From Komagataeibacter xylinus (GTDB lineage Bacteria; Pseudomonadota; Alphaproteobacteria; Acetobacterales; Acetobacteraceae): a stretch of DNA of 64,000 nt. How positions within the stretch are numbered: position 1 is the first letter of the stretch; each line of letters begins with the position of its first letter. This document shows, one piece after another, positions 36,291 through 45,473 of the stretch. The stretch lies in NCBI RefSeq assembly GCF_009834365.1, contig NZ_CP041350.1:124001-188000 (forward strand), in the 5' to 3' direction. The notes under the pieces are model-generated. The model was not told the origin of the DNA. It ran no database searches and saw only the letters and a program-made list of their open reading frames with translations. Made by a program: the position numbers and the translations under genes.

Positions 36291-39200
36291 TCACTTGAAC
36301 AAGGTTTCCGGAACTCCCGTTTCGTTTTCAGAAAAACTACCAAATTTGACAGCAAGAATAGGCAAAACAAACAGGTTAAGTATCATTGATGTCATGAGCC
36401 CTCCAAGAATGACAGCTGCCATAGGTCCTTCGATTTCCCGCCCAGGCGCATTCATATCAACAGCCAGAGGCGCCAGTCCAAGCGCCGTAACGAGCGATGT
36501 CATGAGTACGGGGACGACGCGGTCTCTGGCCCCCGGAGCGCTGTTGTTACTCCCCATGTGAGATGTTCCCGCTCGACCAAAGTCTCAAAATGCGAAATCA
36601 TCATCACCGAATTCCGAAGCGTAATCCCGAATAGAGTAACGAAGCCGACTGTTGCCCCAAGAGTTAGCGTTGTGCCGGAAACAATGATTGCCAGAATGCC
36701 GCCGACAAATGCGAAGGGAAGATTGACGAGTATCAGAGCGAGATTGCGCCATCCTTGTGTGATTATTGAGAGCAGAATCATGACCGCTATGGCAGCGAGC
36801 CCGGAATTTATAAACAGTTCCTTGCGTGATTGTGATTCAGCTTCCGCTGCGGATGTAAACTGAACGTAGGTTCCAAGAGGCAGTTTGATATTTTTTGCTA
36901 TAGCCGTGCGTGCGTCCTGAACGAAAGATTGAGTTGATCGTCCTGTAACATTTGCGGTGACAGTCTGTGTTCTCTGTGCTCCCAGATGTGACACCTGATA
37001 GCGACCGTTCGTCTCATATATGTCTGCGACAGCGCGGAGTGGTACGTAGTTTCCGTGAACAGTATGCAGTGGCAGGAAGCCGACAGACGCAACATCATTA
37101 CGACTTGCGTCATCAAGACGAACCATAACATTAAAAGCCGCAGAACGCTCGTATATCTGCCCCACGGTTTCACCCTGCCAGGCTGTATGGATGGATCGGA
37201 GTACATCCGCCGACCGAAGCCCCCAGCGCTCCAGATCAGCAGGGCGTAGCCGAATAGCAAGTTCCGGAACACCAGGGGGTGCTTCTATCCGGACATCTGT
37301 TGCGCCATGTATCTGATGCAACATGCGGACAATATTATTTGCCTGGATATCCAATACATCCAGATCATCGCCAATAATATTGATTGCCACAGCCGAAGAC
37401 GAACCAGAAAGGGTTTCGTTTACGCGCATCGTCAAAAAACTACTGACAGAAAAACTGGCCCCAACGAACCCGTCAAGCGCTTTGCGAACGCGGGCATCAA
37501 TCTGTCGGGAAGCCTTCCCATCCACCTGATTCAAATCAACCTCAAACTCGCTGGTATGTGGTCCATACGTGTCCTCATCCAGCGAGGCGCGTCCGACTCT
37601 CTGAGCAACCGAACGGATTTCGGGAAGCTGACGAAGTTTTTCTGTAACCTGTCTACCTAATTTCAGAGACTGTTCCAGGGAAGTCCCCGGAGCAGCCGTC
37701 ATATGAATGATAAGGTGACCTTCCTTGAAATCAGGAATGAAATCGCTTTCAAGGAATGGAAGGGCCGCAAACCCTATCAAGGTGGTCAGGATCATCCCGC
37801 CTATAACAAATCGGGGATGGCGCATTAATCTGGCCAGAAGACGTTCATAAGCTCTGGCGGTCCATCCTGCCAGGGGGGCTCTCTCCGGGTTTCTCCAGGC
37901 GTCGCCAAGAGCCATGCGCAGAGTGCAGGTACAACGGTTACAGCAGCGGCAAGAGAAGCCATGACCGCAAGAACATAAGCTGTTGCCAGTGGAGCAAACA
38001 GTCGTCCCGAAAGTCCGGGAAGGGCGATGACAGGCAAGAAAACGATAATGACAGCAAAGGTCGCGTAAACCACTGCACTGCGGACTTCAACGCATGCATC
38101 GAGTACGACGCGCGCTGTAGATGCGGGCTGGACCAGAAGCCGGTTCTCACGCAATCGGCGTGTAACATTTTCGACCCCGATCACGGCGTCATCCACGACC
38201 TCGCCGATGGCGATAGCAAGCCCCCCAGGGTCATGGCATTCAAAGTAACCCCGAGTGTCTCCAGCAACGACAGGGCTATCAGAATAGCCAAAGGTATGGT
38301 GGCGCAACAGATTGCAGCGGTTCGCAGGTCAAAAAGGAAAAGAAAGATTACGGCAACCACCAGAAAACCGCCCAGAAGCAATGCTCGTGTGGCATTCCCC
38401 AATGCGGTCGTAATGAAATTGGCGGGTCGGAACAGGTCAGCATGCAATGTAATCCCCTGTCCCTGCAATTGCGGGCGGAAATCGGTAAGTGCCGCCTCGA
38501 TTTCCCGGGTCACAGCCATCGTATTGGCACCGTACTGTTCCCATATATTAACCACAATGCCTGTTTTTCCCTCGATACTGGCCGCGCCGAAGGCGGGAAT
38601 AGGGGCTTCAGTTACAGTGGCAATACTGCCCAGTGTGACAGCACCATTATCAGAGCGGACAATCACAGTGCGGGCCAGACTTTCTGGCGTCAGGGCCTGA
38701 CCGTCAGACTGAAGAACGACTCTTTGGTTCGGGGTATCAATAAAGCCGGCCCCCTGTATGCCAGTTGCTTCCTGGGCAGCCGCAAGGACGTCATCAAGTC
38801 CGATATGATGCAAGATGAGTTGGTCTGGATGTACCTGTATCTGGAGTGACCGACGCTCCCCGCCAAACACACTGACTCCAGCCACACCAGGCAACGCCAG
38901 CAGACGCGGCCTTAATGACCAGTCAGTAAGCGTGCGCAACTGCATGAGGGACTGTTGTTCCGACGTCAGACCAATCACCAGTACCAGACCGGCGGATGAG
39001 GTCAGTGGCGTCATAGTCGGAGCATGAACACCGGCTGGCAATTGCTGTGCAACAACATTCATTTGTTCCCCGACCAGTTGCCGGGCGCGATAAATATCGG
39101 TCGATGTCGCAAACAGGACGTTGACGACTGACAGTCCCTGAATCGAAGTCGATTGCACGCGCTGAATACCCGGGAGGCCGGTCAGGGCAATTTCCATTGG

Positions 39201-39422
39201 GCGACTAACCAATGTTTCGACCTGTTCCGGCGTAAAACCAGCGGCTTCGGTCTGGATCGTGACCCGTGGCGGAATGAATTCCGGAAACACATCATAGCTG
39301 GCATGTCTCAAGCCATACAGGCCATAGAAGAACAACAGACATGCGGTTGCGATAACCACGCCCCGGAAGCGGATCGAAAACCCGATAATAGCTGCCTGAA
39401 GGCTGAAAGAACGTCCCGTCAT
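36291..39422 (-). pseudogene. Heavy-metal RND efflux pump (CzcA/CusA-like), three frameshifts
   Basis: Four pieces in three frames together give about 1044 residues, the normal length of a heavy-metal RND permease. The start is MTGRSFSLQAAIIGFSIRFR, with ASYDVFPEFIPPRV near residue 45; the [20 protein letters not shown] region lies near the end. Breaks fall at six C's (38221-38226), six G's (37873-37878) and five C's (36530-36534). In each case one extra base restores the family sequence ([42 protein letters not shown]). Three identical lesions suggest assembly error rather than decay. It is the last gene of a metal-efflux operon and overlaps the adaptor gene (ATGA). Confidence 0.88.
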
Positions 39423-40456
39423 CAGTCGTCATCGTCTCCTGATTCAAGCTGAGCTCGGAATTCTTCAGACAGAAGTAATTGCGTACGCTCTACGACGATT
39501 TGCGTTTCGTGTGTGATTTGTCCTGGAGTATCTTGGATCAGGTAGCCACCTTCTCGGTCCGGCACGTCGGTCGTAAGGGGTAGGCGTGTAAATTTTCCGT
39601 GTCCGTTATCACGGTATATCCACGACTTACCTTGCAGCCAGATAATAGCTGATGCAGGTATCCGGATACCGGGACGTTCCTCTTCGGTAGGCAGGAGAAC
39701 GGAAACATTCATGCCCGCGACAAGCTGACTTTCAGCCGACGCAAAATAGAAAAAGCTACGCCCCTGAATAGCAGGATCGGTCATGGTTACAGGAGACAAA
39801 TAGTGGAGCATTGTCCCGTGTCCACCCGTGTTTCCATAATCGGTCACATCCGCCTGACTTGGTGGGGTTGGTAGATCCGTATCTGGTGGAAGGGTCACCT
39901 TGACCAAGACCACTTGTTGTTGAAGTAACTGTGTAATGAAAATTGTATTTTTTTCGGTAGCGTCAGATATGACCGAACCAAATTGCTGTCTGATAATATT
40001 AAGTGCGTTATTCACCCGGACCTGTTCTGCTTTTACCATAGCTGAGTTGGACTGAAATCTGGCTGTTGTCTCCTGGAATTGTTCCTGAGAGATATTCTGC
40101 CGGTCGCGATACAGTCCTTTGTCACGATCGAGTTTCGCACGGGCAAGCGTCTGCTGTGCCTGCATGCTCTCCAGCCGCGCTTTCATGTCAGCATAATCAC
40201 TAACAAGAGTGATAAGTTGTGTTGCGTTCAGAACGTAACCATAGGCGGGAACCAACTTTCTCCAAGGCACGATGCTGGGTCGTGCAGAAGCGATGCCACT
40301 CTTCGTAACTGCTTCCGGGGAGACCGTCACGGTCGCCTCTGCGCCAAGAACCGAAACTGGTGGATCATCATCATCTGCAACAGCAATGTCCGCCACGTTT
40401 AGAACTAGGAAGACAGAAAGACCTACAAGAGGCAGCCAGAAGGCCCTCGCTTTCAT
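39422..40456 (-). CDS. RND periplasmic adaptor (membrane fusion) protein
   Basis: A 344-residue adaptor protein. An N-terminal signal/anchor (FWLPLVGLSVFLVLNVADIAVA) is followed by a coiled-coil hairpin of about 90-170 residues (DMKARLESMQAQQTLARAKLD). Beta-barrel domains include MNVSVLLPTEEERPGIRIPASAI. The lipoyl half-motifs are weakly kept. It links the RND pump to the outer-membrane channel. Start and stop codons overlap those of its neighbours by four bases. Both ends of the mature protein are Asp-rich (DDDD), possibly metal-binding. Confidence 0.88.
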   Translation of the reverse strand: MKARAFWLPLVGLSVFLVLNVADIAVADDDDPPVSVLGAEATVTVSPEAVTKSGIASARPSIVPWRKLVPAYGYVLNATQLITLVSDYADMKARLESMQAQQTLARAKLDRDKGLYRDRQNISQEQFQETTARFQSNSAMVKAEQVRVNNALNIIRQQFGSVISDATEKNTIFITQLLQQQVVLVKVTLPPDTDLPTPPSQADVTDYGNTGGHGTMLHYLSPVTMTDPAIQGRSFFYFASAESQLVAGMNVSVLLPTEEERPGIRIPASAIIWLQGKSWIYRDNGHGKFTRLPLTTDVPDREGGYLIQDTPGQITHETQIVVERTQLLLSEEFRAQLESGDDDD

Positions 40457-41895
40457 GGTGAGTTCCTTTGGTTATTTTCAAGCAGGCCGGAAACCTGCGC
40501 GGCACTGGTGTGATCAAAAATGGGCTGCTGCATGCCATCTTCGATCTGACCTATGGCTTGCCGTTGCTGAATTTCTGCTTCAAGAAGAGCGGTCTCTGCT
40601 TGAATCTGCTCTATATGAGTCATAACCATCGTTGGTCGGTCGATTGCGCCTGACTGAAGGCGGTGCTGCATCTGGTTCAGCCTTACCCGTACGGTTTTGG
40701 CAAGTTCATCCGCCTGTAGCAGAATTGATGTCGTGCCGCGGTAATTGGCCGTAGCCTGCGAGATGGACTTAAACACCGTGTTCTCTGCACGCCGGAGACG
40801 AGCCGCCGCCTCATGCTCCTGCCCAACAGCTTCAGCTATGGGGCCTTCGTTCTGATTGAAAATCGGAATTTGCAGAGAGGGATTTACCTCAAAGCGATTT
40901 GAAATATCCCAGTTATAGGCGGGACTGATGGTGACATCGGGATAGCGTCGGGAAACTTCGACCCGTAGAGCCTGTCGGGCGGCGTCATAAGACGCAAGAA
41001 GTTCCCGCAGATCCGCGCGTTGCATTACGGCTTGGTATCTCATGTCCTGTGAATCGCGGTATTCCATGAGGTCGGGACAGACATCAAATGCTTTTGTATC
41101 AAGAGCAATGGAATCAAGTGCTTCGGCAGGAACCCCGATTGCTCCTGCCAGAGCTGCCTTACGGACGGCATACTCGCGCCGCAGATCACTGACAGACAAC
41201 TCGGCATGGATCATTTCCGTCCGTACCTGCGATATTTCGAGAGCGGATGCTCGCCCCTGATCAAAACGTGCCTGTTCCAGGGTAAAGAGTTCGCGTTTAG
41301 CTGCCGCAGTCTCTTCCACAAGCTTGAGGCGCCCGGATACAGCCCAGACGCCGAGAAGAGCAGACCGCGTGTCGCTGCGTAGTTTCCATGCAGTATTGAT
41401 GACTTCCCATTGCGCGACGGCAGCCCGATATCTGGCTTCTTTGATACGGTGATAACGCCTGCCGAAAAATTCGATCAGTATTGACGCGCCGTAGCCGACG
41501 TAATGAGCCGATGGGCCACCCAGCACCGTGAAACTGGGATTGGGCAGTTGACCGGCTGTCTTGATTCCAGCGCGAGCCGTTTCCAGTTCAGCTTTAGCTA
41601 CAAGGATATCGGGATGAAAATACAAGGTAGCAAGCGTCAGGCGAGTGATGCCCCATGCGTTTTCCTGACTCGATACGTTTGGTCCGAGAACTTTTGTAAT
41701 GAATTCTTGCAATCCGGCATCCGTAAATTGACGGCTGGAAAATTTCTGGACATCTGATTCCGGCGAAATATTTGAGTGATCACTATTTGTACAGCCACAG
41801 AGCAGGGGAAAAATCAGGAGAATGAATGCCGCATTATAGCGTGTGCGTCTCCTTACCTGCTTAATATATTCTAGAGTATTATATGATTTATACAT
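40453..41895 (-). CDS. TolC/CusC-like outer-membrane efflux lipoprotein
   Basis: A 480-residue outer-membrane factor. A lipobox is visible in LLIFPLLCGC, so acylation of Cys35 is expected. Two OEP-type repeats rich in long helices follow: ILVAKAELETARAGIKTAGQ and LRRAENTVFKSISQATANYR. It forms the exit duct of the tripartite metal pump. It overlaps the upstream CDF gene by 8 bp and the adaptor gene by 4 bp, so all four genes form one transcript. Confidence 0.88.
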   Translation of the reverse strand: MYKSYNTLEYIKQVRRRTRYNAAFILLIFPLLCGCTNSDHSNISPESDVQKFSSRQFTDAGLQEFITKVLGPNVSSQENAWGITRLTLATLYFHPDILVAKAELETARAGIKTAGQLPNPSFTVLGGPSAHYVGYGASILIEFFGRRYHRIKEARYRAAVAQWEVINTAWKLRSDTRSALLGVWAVSGRLKLVEETAAAKRELFTLEQARFDQGRASALEISQVRTEMIHAELSVSDLRREYAVRKAALAGAIGVPAEALDSIALDTKAFDVCPDLMEYRDSQDMRYQAVMQRADLRELLASYDAARQALRVEVSRRYPDVTISPAYNWDISNRFEVNPSLQIPIFNQNEGPIAEAVGQEHEAAARLRRAENTVFKSISQATANYRGTTSILLQADELAKTVRVRLNQMQHRLQSGAIDRPTMVMTHIEQIQAETALLEAEIQQRQAIGQIEDGMQQPIFDHTSAAQVSGLLENNQRNSP

Positions 41896-42538
41896 TGATA
41901 TGTCGTGATATATCTGATTTGTTATCTGTTAGTTCTACTCTCGATTGTCGCATAATCTGCACACCTCCACTAATACCAAGCATCGCAAGGATGGCAGCTA
42001 CCGCAATATCCGGCCACGCAGAACGAGTGCCAAACACGCCCAGAGCTGCCAGCACAACGGCAACATTTCCGATCGCATCATTACGAGAGCAGATCCATAC
42101 AGAACGGCGGTTGGCATCACCTTTCCGGTGTGTCCATAATATGAGGGCACAGGCCAGATTGACCGCGAGGGCAAGCAGACCAATGCCGCCCATTGCGTCT
42201 GGGTGAGGCGGATGGTTGCTGTTCATTACTATCCACCCAGCATTGGCCATTACCCATAGCCCAGCCATGAACAGGGTCAGGCCTTTCAGAAAGGCCGCGC
42301 CAACTCGCCATCGCAATGCCATTCCGGCAACACTGAGGCTTATTGCGTAGTTGGCGCTGTCGCCAAGGAAATCAATCGCGTCCGCCTGTACGGATGCAGA
42401 TCCAACCGACACGCCAGCCCCAGCTTCAACGGCAAACATGCTGGCATTGAGAAAAAGCGCGATCAGGAGCGCTCTCCGCCATGATTTATTGATTGGTAGC
42501 GGCGTATCTGTGCATCCACCACAGCATCCTCCTGCCAT
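41888..42538 (-). CDS. Cation diffusion facilitator-like metal transporter
   Basis: The ATG at 42538, just after AGGAGG, gives 216 residues beginning MAGGCCGGCTDTPLP, a Cys-rich possible metal-binding end. Six transmembrane segments of the CDF type follow. Metal-site motifs are SVQADAIDFLGDSANYAIS (the H/D-x3-D motif of helix II) and CSRNDAIGNVAVVLA (the N/H-D-x3-N motif of helix V). There is no long cytoplasmic C-terminal domain. It is the first gene of the efflux operon, read from a MerR-type promoter. Confidence 0.85.
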   Translation of the reverse strand: MAGGCCGGCTDTPLPINKSWRRALLIALFLNASMFAVEAGAGVSVGSASVQADAIDFLGDSANYAISLSVAGMALRWRVGAAFLKGLTLFMAGLWVMANAGWIVMNSNHPPHPDAMGGIGLLALAVNLACALILWTHRKGDANRRSVWICSRNDAIGNVAVVLAALGVFGTRSAWPDIAVAAILAMLGISGGVQIMRQSRVELTDNKSDISRHINV

Positions 42539-42570
42539 CCAGCGCCTCCCTGACGAATCATCTGTTTTAA

Positions 42571-42601
42571 TGTATGCTCCCTGTAGCAACTACAGGGTCA
42601 A
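42571..42601 (-). promoter_or_regulatory. MerR-type promoter of the metal-efflux operon
   Basis: On the minus strand TTGACC (-35; 42601-42596) and CATACA (-10; 42576-42571) are separated by 19 bp, the long spacer typical of MerR-activated promoters. The perfect dyad CCCTGTAG-CAA-CTACAGGG (42579-42597) fills the spacer. It lies between the divergent CDF and merR genes. Confidence 0.82.
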
Positions 42602-42611
42602 GAGGCAGGGA

Positions 42612-43010
42612 ATGCGATCGATTGGTGCCTTGGGGAAGGCGACGAATACCAAAGTCGAGACGATCCGCTATTACGAACGGATCGGTCTTCTGGCTCCGCC
42701 ACAGCGGACCGATGGCAATTATCGCACTTATGATGATGAGGCACTCGCGAGACTGTCTTTTATTCGTCGATCTCGGGATCTGGGTTTTTCATTAGACCAG
42801 GTAAGAGCTCTATTATCCCTAACGGATCAGGGAACCCAGGATTGTAAGACAGTTGATAGAATTGCTCGTGACCATATGGCAGAAATTGAGCGCAAAATTG
42901 CGGATCTCATCGCATTGCGCCATGAACTTTCTACGATGATAGAATCATGCGGGGGAGGTAATATTTCAGAATGCCGAATTATTGAAGCACTTTCTCCGTT
43001 TGATAATTAG
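42612..43010 (+). CDS. MerR-family metal-responsive regulator (ZntR/CadR/PbrR-like)
   Basis: The ATG at 42612, after an AGGCAGGGA site, gives 132 residues. The MerR helix-turn-helix (KVETIRYYERIGLLAPPQR) is at residues 14-32, a dimerisation helix follows, and the metal loop is at the C-terminus. Cys79 (QDCKTVD), Cys112 and Cys121 (ESCGGGNISEC) fit a divalent-metal sensor of the Zn/Cd/Pb type rather than Hg or Cu. It diverges from the CDF gene and should activate the efflux operon by untwisting the 19-bp spacer. Confidence 0.9.
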   Translation: MRSIGALGKATNTKVETIRYYERIGLLAPPQRTDGNYRTYDDEALARLSFIRRSRDLGFSLDQVRALLSLTDQGTQDCKTVDRIARDHMAEIERKIADLIALRHELSTMIESCGGGNISECRIIEALSPFDN

Positions 43011-43345
43011 TTCTCCTGACTTTTTTCGCAGCCAGTCGATTCTGCATTTGACGGAAGATTACCCGAAATAGTTATACGGCCTCATCCTCACGTGTCAGAA
43101 TCTGAAAAATCCTCATGGAAAATTCAAGGACTATACGTGCTCCCATGGTGGCAGTTTATGATCAGGCCAGTTCTGAAGCAGACATTCGGCTTCCCCCCCT
43201 TATCCACCTGCCTGCTCCGTCCATGTTGAACAGACAGACGGCCCACGCCTCGTTTCGGACGCCGAGCGCAGCCCTGAGTTTCCCCGACGCGGACATGGCT
43301 ACATGGCGCGGGAGGATTGGGCTCTGTCAGACCCGCGCGGCTCGC
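43011..43345. other. Gap of 335 bp, no gene seen
   Basis: Between merR and the HxlR-type gene, which converge on it. One 78-codon frame on the plus strand lacks a ribosome site and family-like sequence. GC content rises sharply around 43180, which may mark the edge of the acquired metal-efflux segment. Confidence 0.3.
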
Positions 43346-43672
43346 CTATAGCTGTTGAGCCGCGTAATTTTCGCCCCACAGCTTCATCGCTTCCAGGACA
43401 GGCGCAAGCGTCCTGCCCCGCTCCGTGAGCGAGTATTCAACCCGGGGAGGCACTTCCGCGAACACCTCACGACGGATCACGCCATGTTCTTCCAACTGCC
43501 GGAGTTGGAGCGTGAGCGAGCGTTGCGTCACCCCACCAATCAGGCGGCGTAGTTCACCGAACCGCTTCGTCCCGCCGAGGAGATAATGAAGGATCAGCGG
43601 CTTCCATTTGCCGCCGGCAACTTCGACTGTGACTTCGACGGCACAGCGAAAAGGCTTCGGATCTGATGTCAT
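43346..43672 (-). CDS. HxlR-family transcriptional regulator
   Basis: A 108-residue winged-helix regulator: FRCAVEVTVEVAGGKWKPLILHYL carries the N-terminal Cys (Cys10) and the GGKWKPLIL signature, then RFGELRRLIGGVTQRSLTLQLRQLE. The conserved Cys suggests quinone or electrophile sensing, as in YodB/QorR. It diverges from a quinone oxidoreductase gene, with a palindrome between them, so control of that gene is likely. Confidence 0.9.
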   Translation of the reverse strand: MTSDPKPFRCAVEVTVEVAGGKWKPLILHYLLGGTKRFGELRRLIGGVTQRSLTLQLRQLEEHGVIRREVFAEVPPRVEYSLTERGRTLAPVLEAMKLWGENYAAQQL

Positions 43673-43680
43673 AAGGCTAT

Positions 43681-43690
43681 TAGTATACTA
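43681..43690. promoter_or_regulatory. Palindrome TAGTATACTA, likely HxlR operator
   Basis: A perfect 10-bp palindrome lies 9 bp upstream of the HxlR-family gene, in the 127-bp divergent region shared with the oxidoreductase gene. TACT/AGTA-type palindromes are typical operators of this family. Confidence 0.6.
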
Positions 43691-43799
43691 TCTATCTCTA
43701 TATATCAAATAAGTGCCTTCTTGCATAAAAGCCTGCATGTGAAGATTTTCTGCTCTGTAGCGTCCGCTTTGTGGCGTCCTCCAACAGTAGGAATTGATC

Positions 43800-44789
43800 A
43801 TGCGTGCCATTTACTACGACCGCCAGAGTGCGGCGGACGATGTCCTGATCCTCGGCAATCTCCCGACTCCCTCGCCCAAGGCGGGCGACGTTCTCGTGCG
43901 CGTACACATGTCTGGCGTTAATCCGACCGATATGAAAGCACGGACCGGATTCTCGTCTGCTATGCCCTATGAACGCATCATTCCTCACCAGGATGGTGCC
44001 GGTGTGATCGAAGCTGTGGGCATGGGCGTCCCGGCATCGAGGATTGGGGAACGTGTGTGGATCTTTGAAGCGCAGGCAGGTCGTGCCGAGGGAACAGCGG
44101 CTGATTATGTCGTCGTTCCTTCCGCCAATGCGGTGCCGCTGCCGGCCACGACGTCGTATGAAATCGGCGCATCTCTTGGCATTCCGGCGTTGACCGCGCA
44201 TCGCTGCCTCTTTGCCGACGGAGACCTCAAGGGCCGGCGGGTTCTGGTTCATGGCGGTGCCGGGGTGGTCGGATCGGCCGCGATCCATCTCGCCAAATGG
44301 GCGGGAGCGTGGGTTGCGACGACGGTCCGCAAACCGCAGCACGAGGCAATCGCACGTGAAGCTGGAGCTGATTTAGTCCTCAACCTGCGCGGCGAAGACG
44401 TCCCGGCCAGGATACGGGACGCCACGGCGGGCAAAGGCATTGATCGGATTGTCGACGTCAATCTCGTCGAGAACCTCGACCTGGATCTCGACTGTCTGGC
44501 GAACGGTGGAGTCATCAGCTCCTACGCGATGCGCGACGCGGCGGATGAAAGTTCGATCCCGCTGCTGCGCGCGATGATCGCCGGTGCCGTCTTCCGGTTC
44601 GTCTATATCTACACCGTGCCGTTGTCGGCCAAGCAGGCTGCTATCATCGACATCACCGCCTGTCTCGAAGCAAAAGCCTACAAGCCTGTGATTGGCCTGA
44701 TCGTGCCCCTCCACCGCACAGCAGACTCACACACCGCTCTCGAACAGGGGGCCGTCACTGGCAAGGTACTTGTTCGGGTGGTCGACTGA
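43800..44789 (+). CDS. Zinc-independent quinone oxidoreductase (MDR family)
   Basis: A 329-residue NADPH:quinone reductase of the medium-chain dehydrogenase family. The GroES-like domain has VHMSGVNPTDMKARTG, PHQDGAGVIEAVG and GERVWIF; the Rossmann domain has the nucleotide loop VHGGAGVVGSAAIHLAKWAG. The catalytic-zinc cysteines of alcohol dehydrogenases are absent. The ATG at 43800 is preceded by AGGAATTGATC. It is divergent from an HxlR regulator that probably represses it. Confidence 0.9.
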   Translation: MRAIYYDRQSAADDVLILGNLPTPSPKAGDVLVRVHMSGVNPTDMKARTGFSSAMPYERIIPHQDGAGVIEAVGMGVPASRIGERVWIFEAQAGRAEGTAADYVVVPSANAVPLPATTSYEIGASLGIPALTAHRCLFADGDLKGRRVLVHGGAGVVGSAAIHLAKWAGAWVATTVRKPQHEAIAREAGADLVLNLRGEDVPARIRDATAGKGIDRIVDVNLVENLDLDLDCLANGGVISSYAMRDAADESSIPLLRAMIAGAVFRFVYIYTVPLSAKQAAIIDITACLEAKAYKPVIGLIVPLHRTADSHTALEQGAVTGKVLVRVVD

Positions 44790-44964
44790 TAAGGCGGCAA
44801 GGCAACTCCGGCTTATCCTCGCCGCACAGCTGTCATTCGGCTTCCATCAGACCGTCTCGTTCGGGGATTCCGGGCTTTAGCGGATATCTGTGCCCGTTCT
44901 ATGTAACGCCCCCTGTGGGTGACAGACCGATGGTGAAAGACCTTGCGCGCGCATGGACCGCGTC

Positions 44965-45078
44965 CGGCCTAGGCCTGTGATCGACAGTGTGTTTCCCTTT
45001 GCTCGGGCAAGGGAGGCATTTGACCATCTCATGACTGGTAGCCATGTCGGGAAAATTGTCATTGCCCTCTCGGACTAA
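44965..45078 (+). pseudogene. C-terminal remnant of a second MDR dehydrogenase
   Basis: The frame ending at TAA 45076-45078 encodes VIDSVFPFARAREAFDHLM and then SHVGKIVIAL. This is the end signature of MDR oxidoreductases (VF-F-AREA, L--G-H-GK-V). No start or upstream domains are present. It is the tail of a lost gene next to an intact member of the same family. Confidence 0.7.
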
Positions 45079-45473
45079 CCCACGCGATAATGGTTCTCTA
45101 TATTGCTCCGATGGCATGACGGCTGTCCTGGCGTGTCCAGTTGCACATTCAGATGAACCGTAGTCGGACGGTCCGCTTACCCCCATTCCGGACGCAGCCT
45201 CAACTGCGATCAGCAAAGAGATAATGGAACGATACATTTTGCTTATGAACCTATTGGCTCCGGATCGAACGGATGTGGGTCTGGTCGGATCGCTTTAAAC
45301 AGTGAGTGATAGAACTACGTGAACTTAACTCTTTGGAGAGGACATTAACGCGACGAAGTGGCGTGATGACCTGGACGGAGCACCCAACCATTAATCTGTA
45401 TCGATCATTATTGCACGGATTGTATGGTATATGGTCGAATGGAATCTCATCGAATATATGGAAATTCCATCCC
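45079..45473. other. Gap of 395 bp upstream of the MocR-type gene
   Basis: No gene is recognised. The frame of the MocR-type gene is open upstream to 45306, but that part (MIELRELNSLERTLTRRSG) is not family-like. The inverted segment GGAAT...ATTCC near 45440-45468, just before the ATG, may be a regulatory site. Confidence 0.35.
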
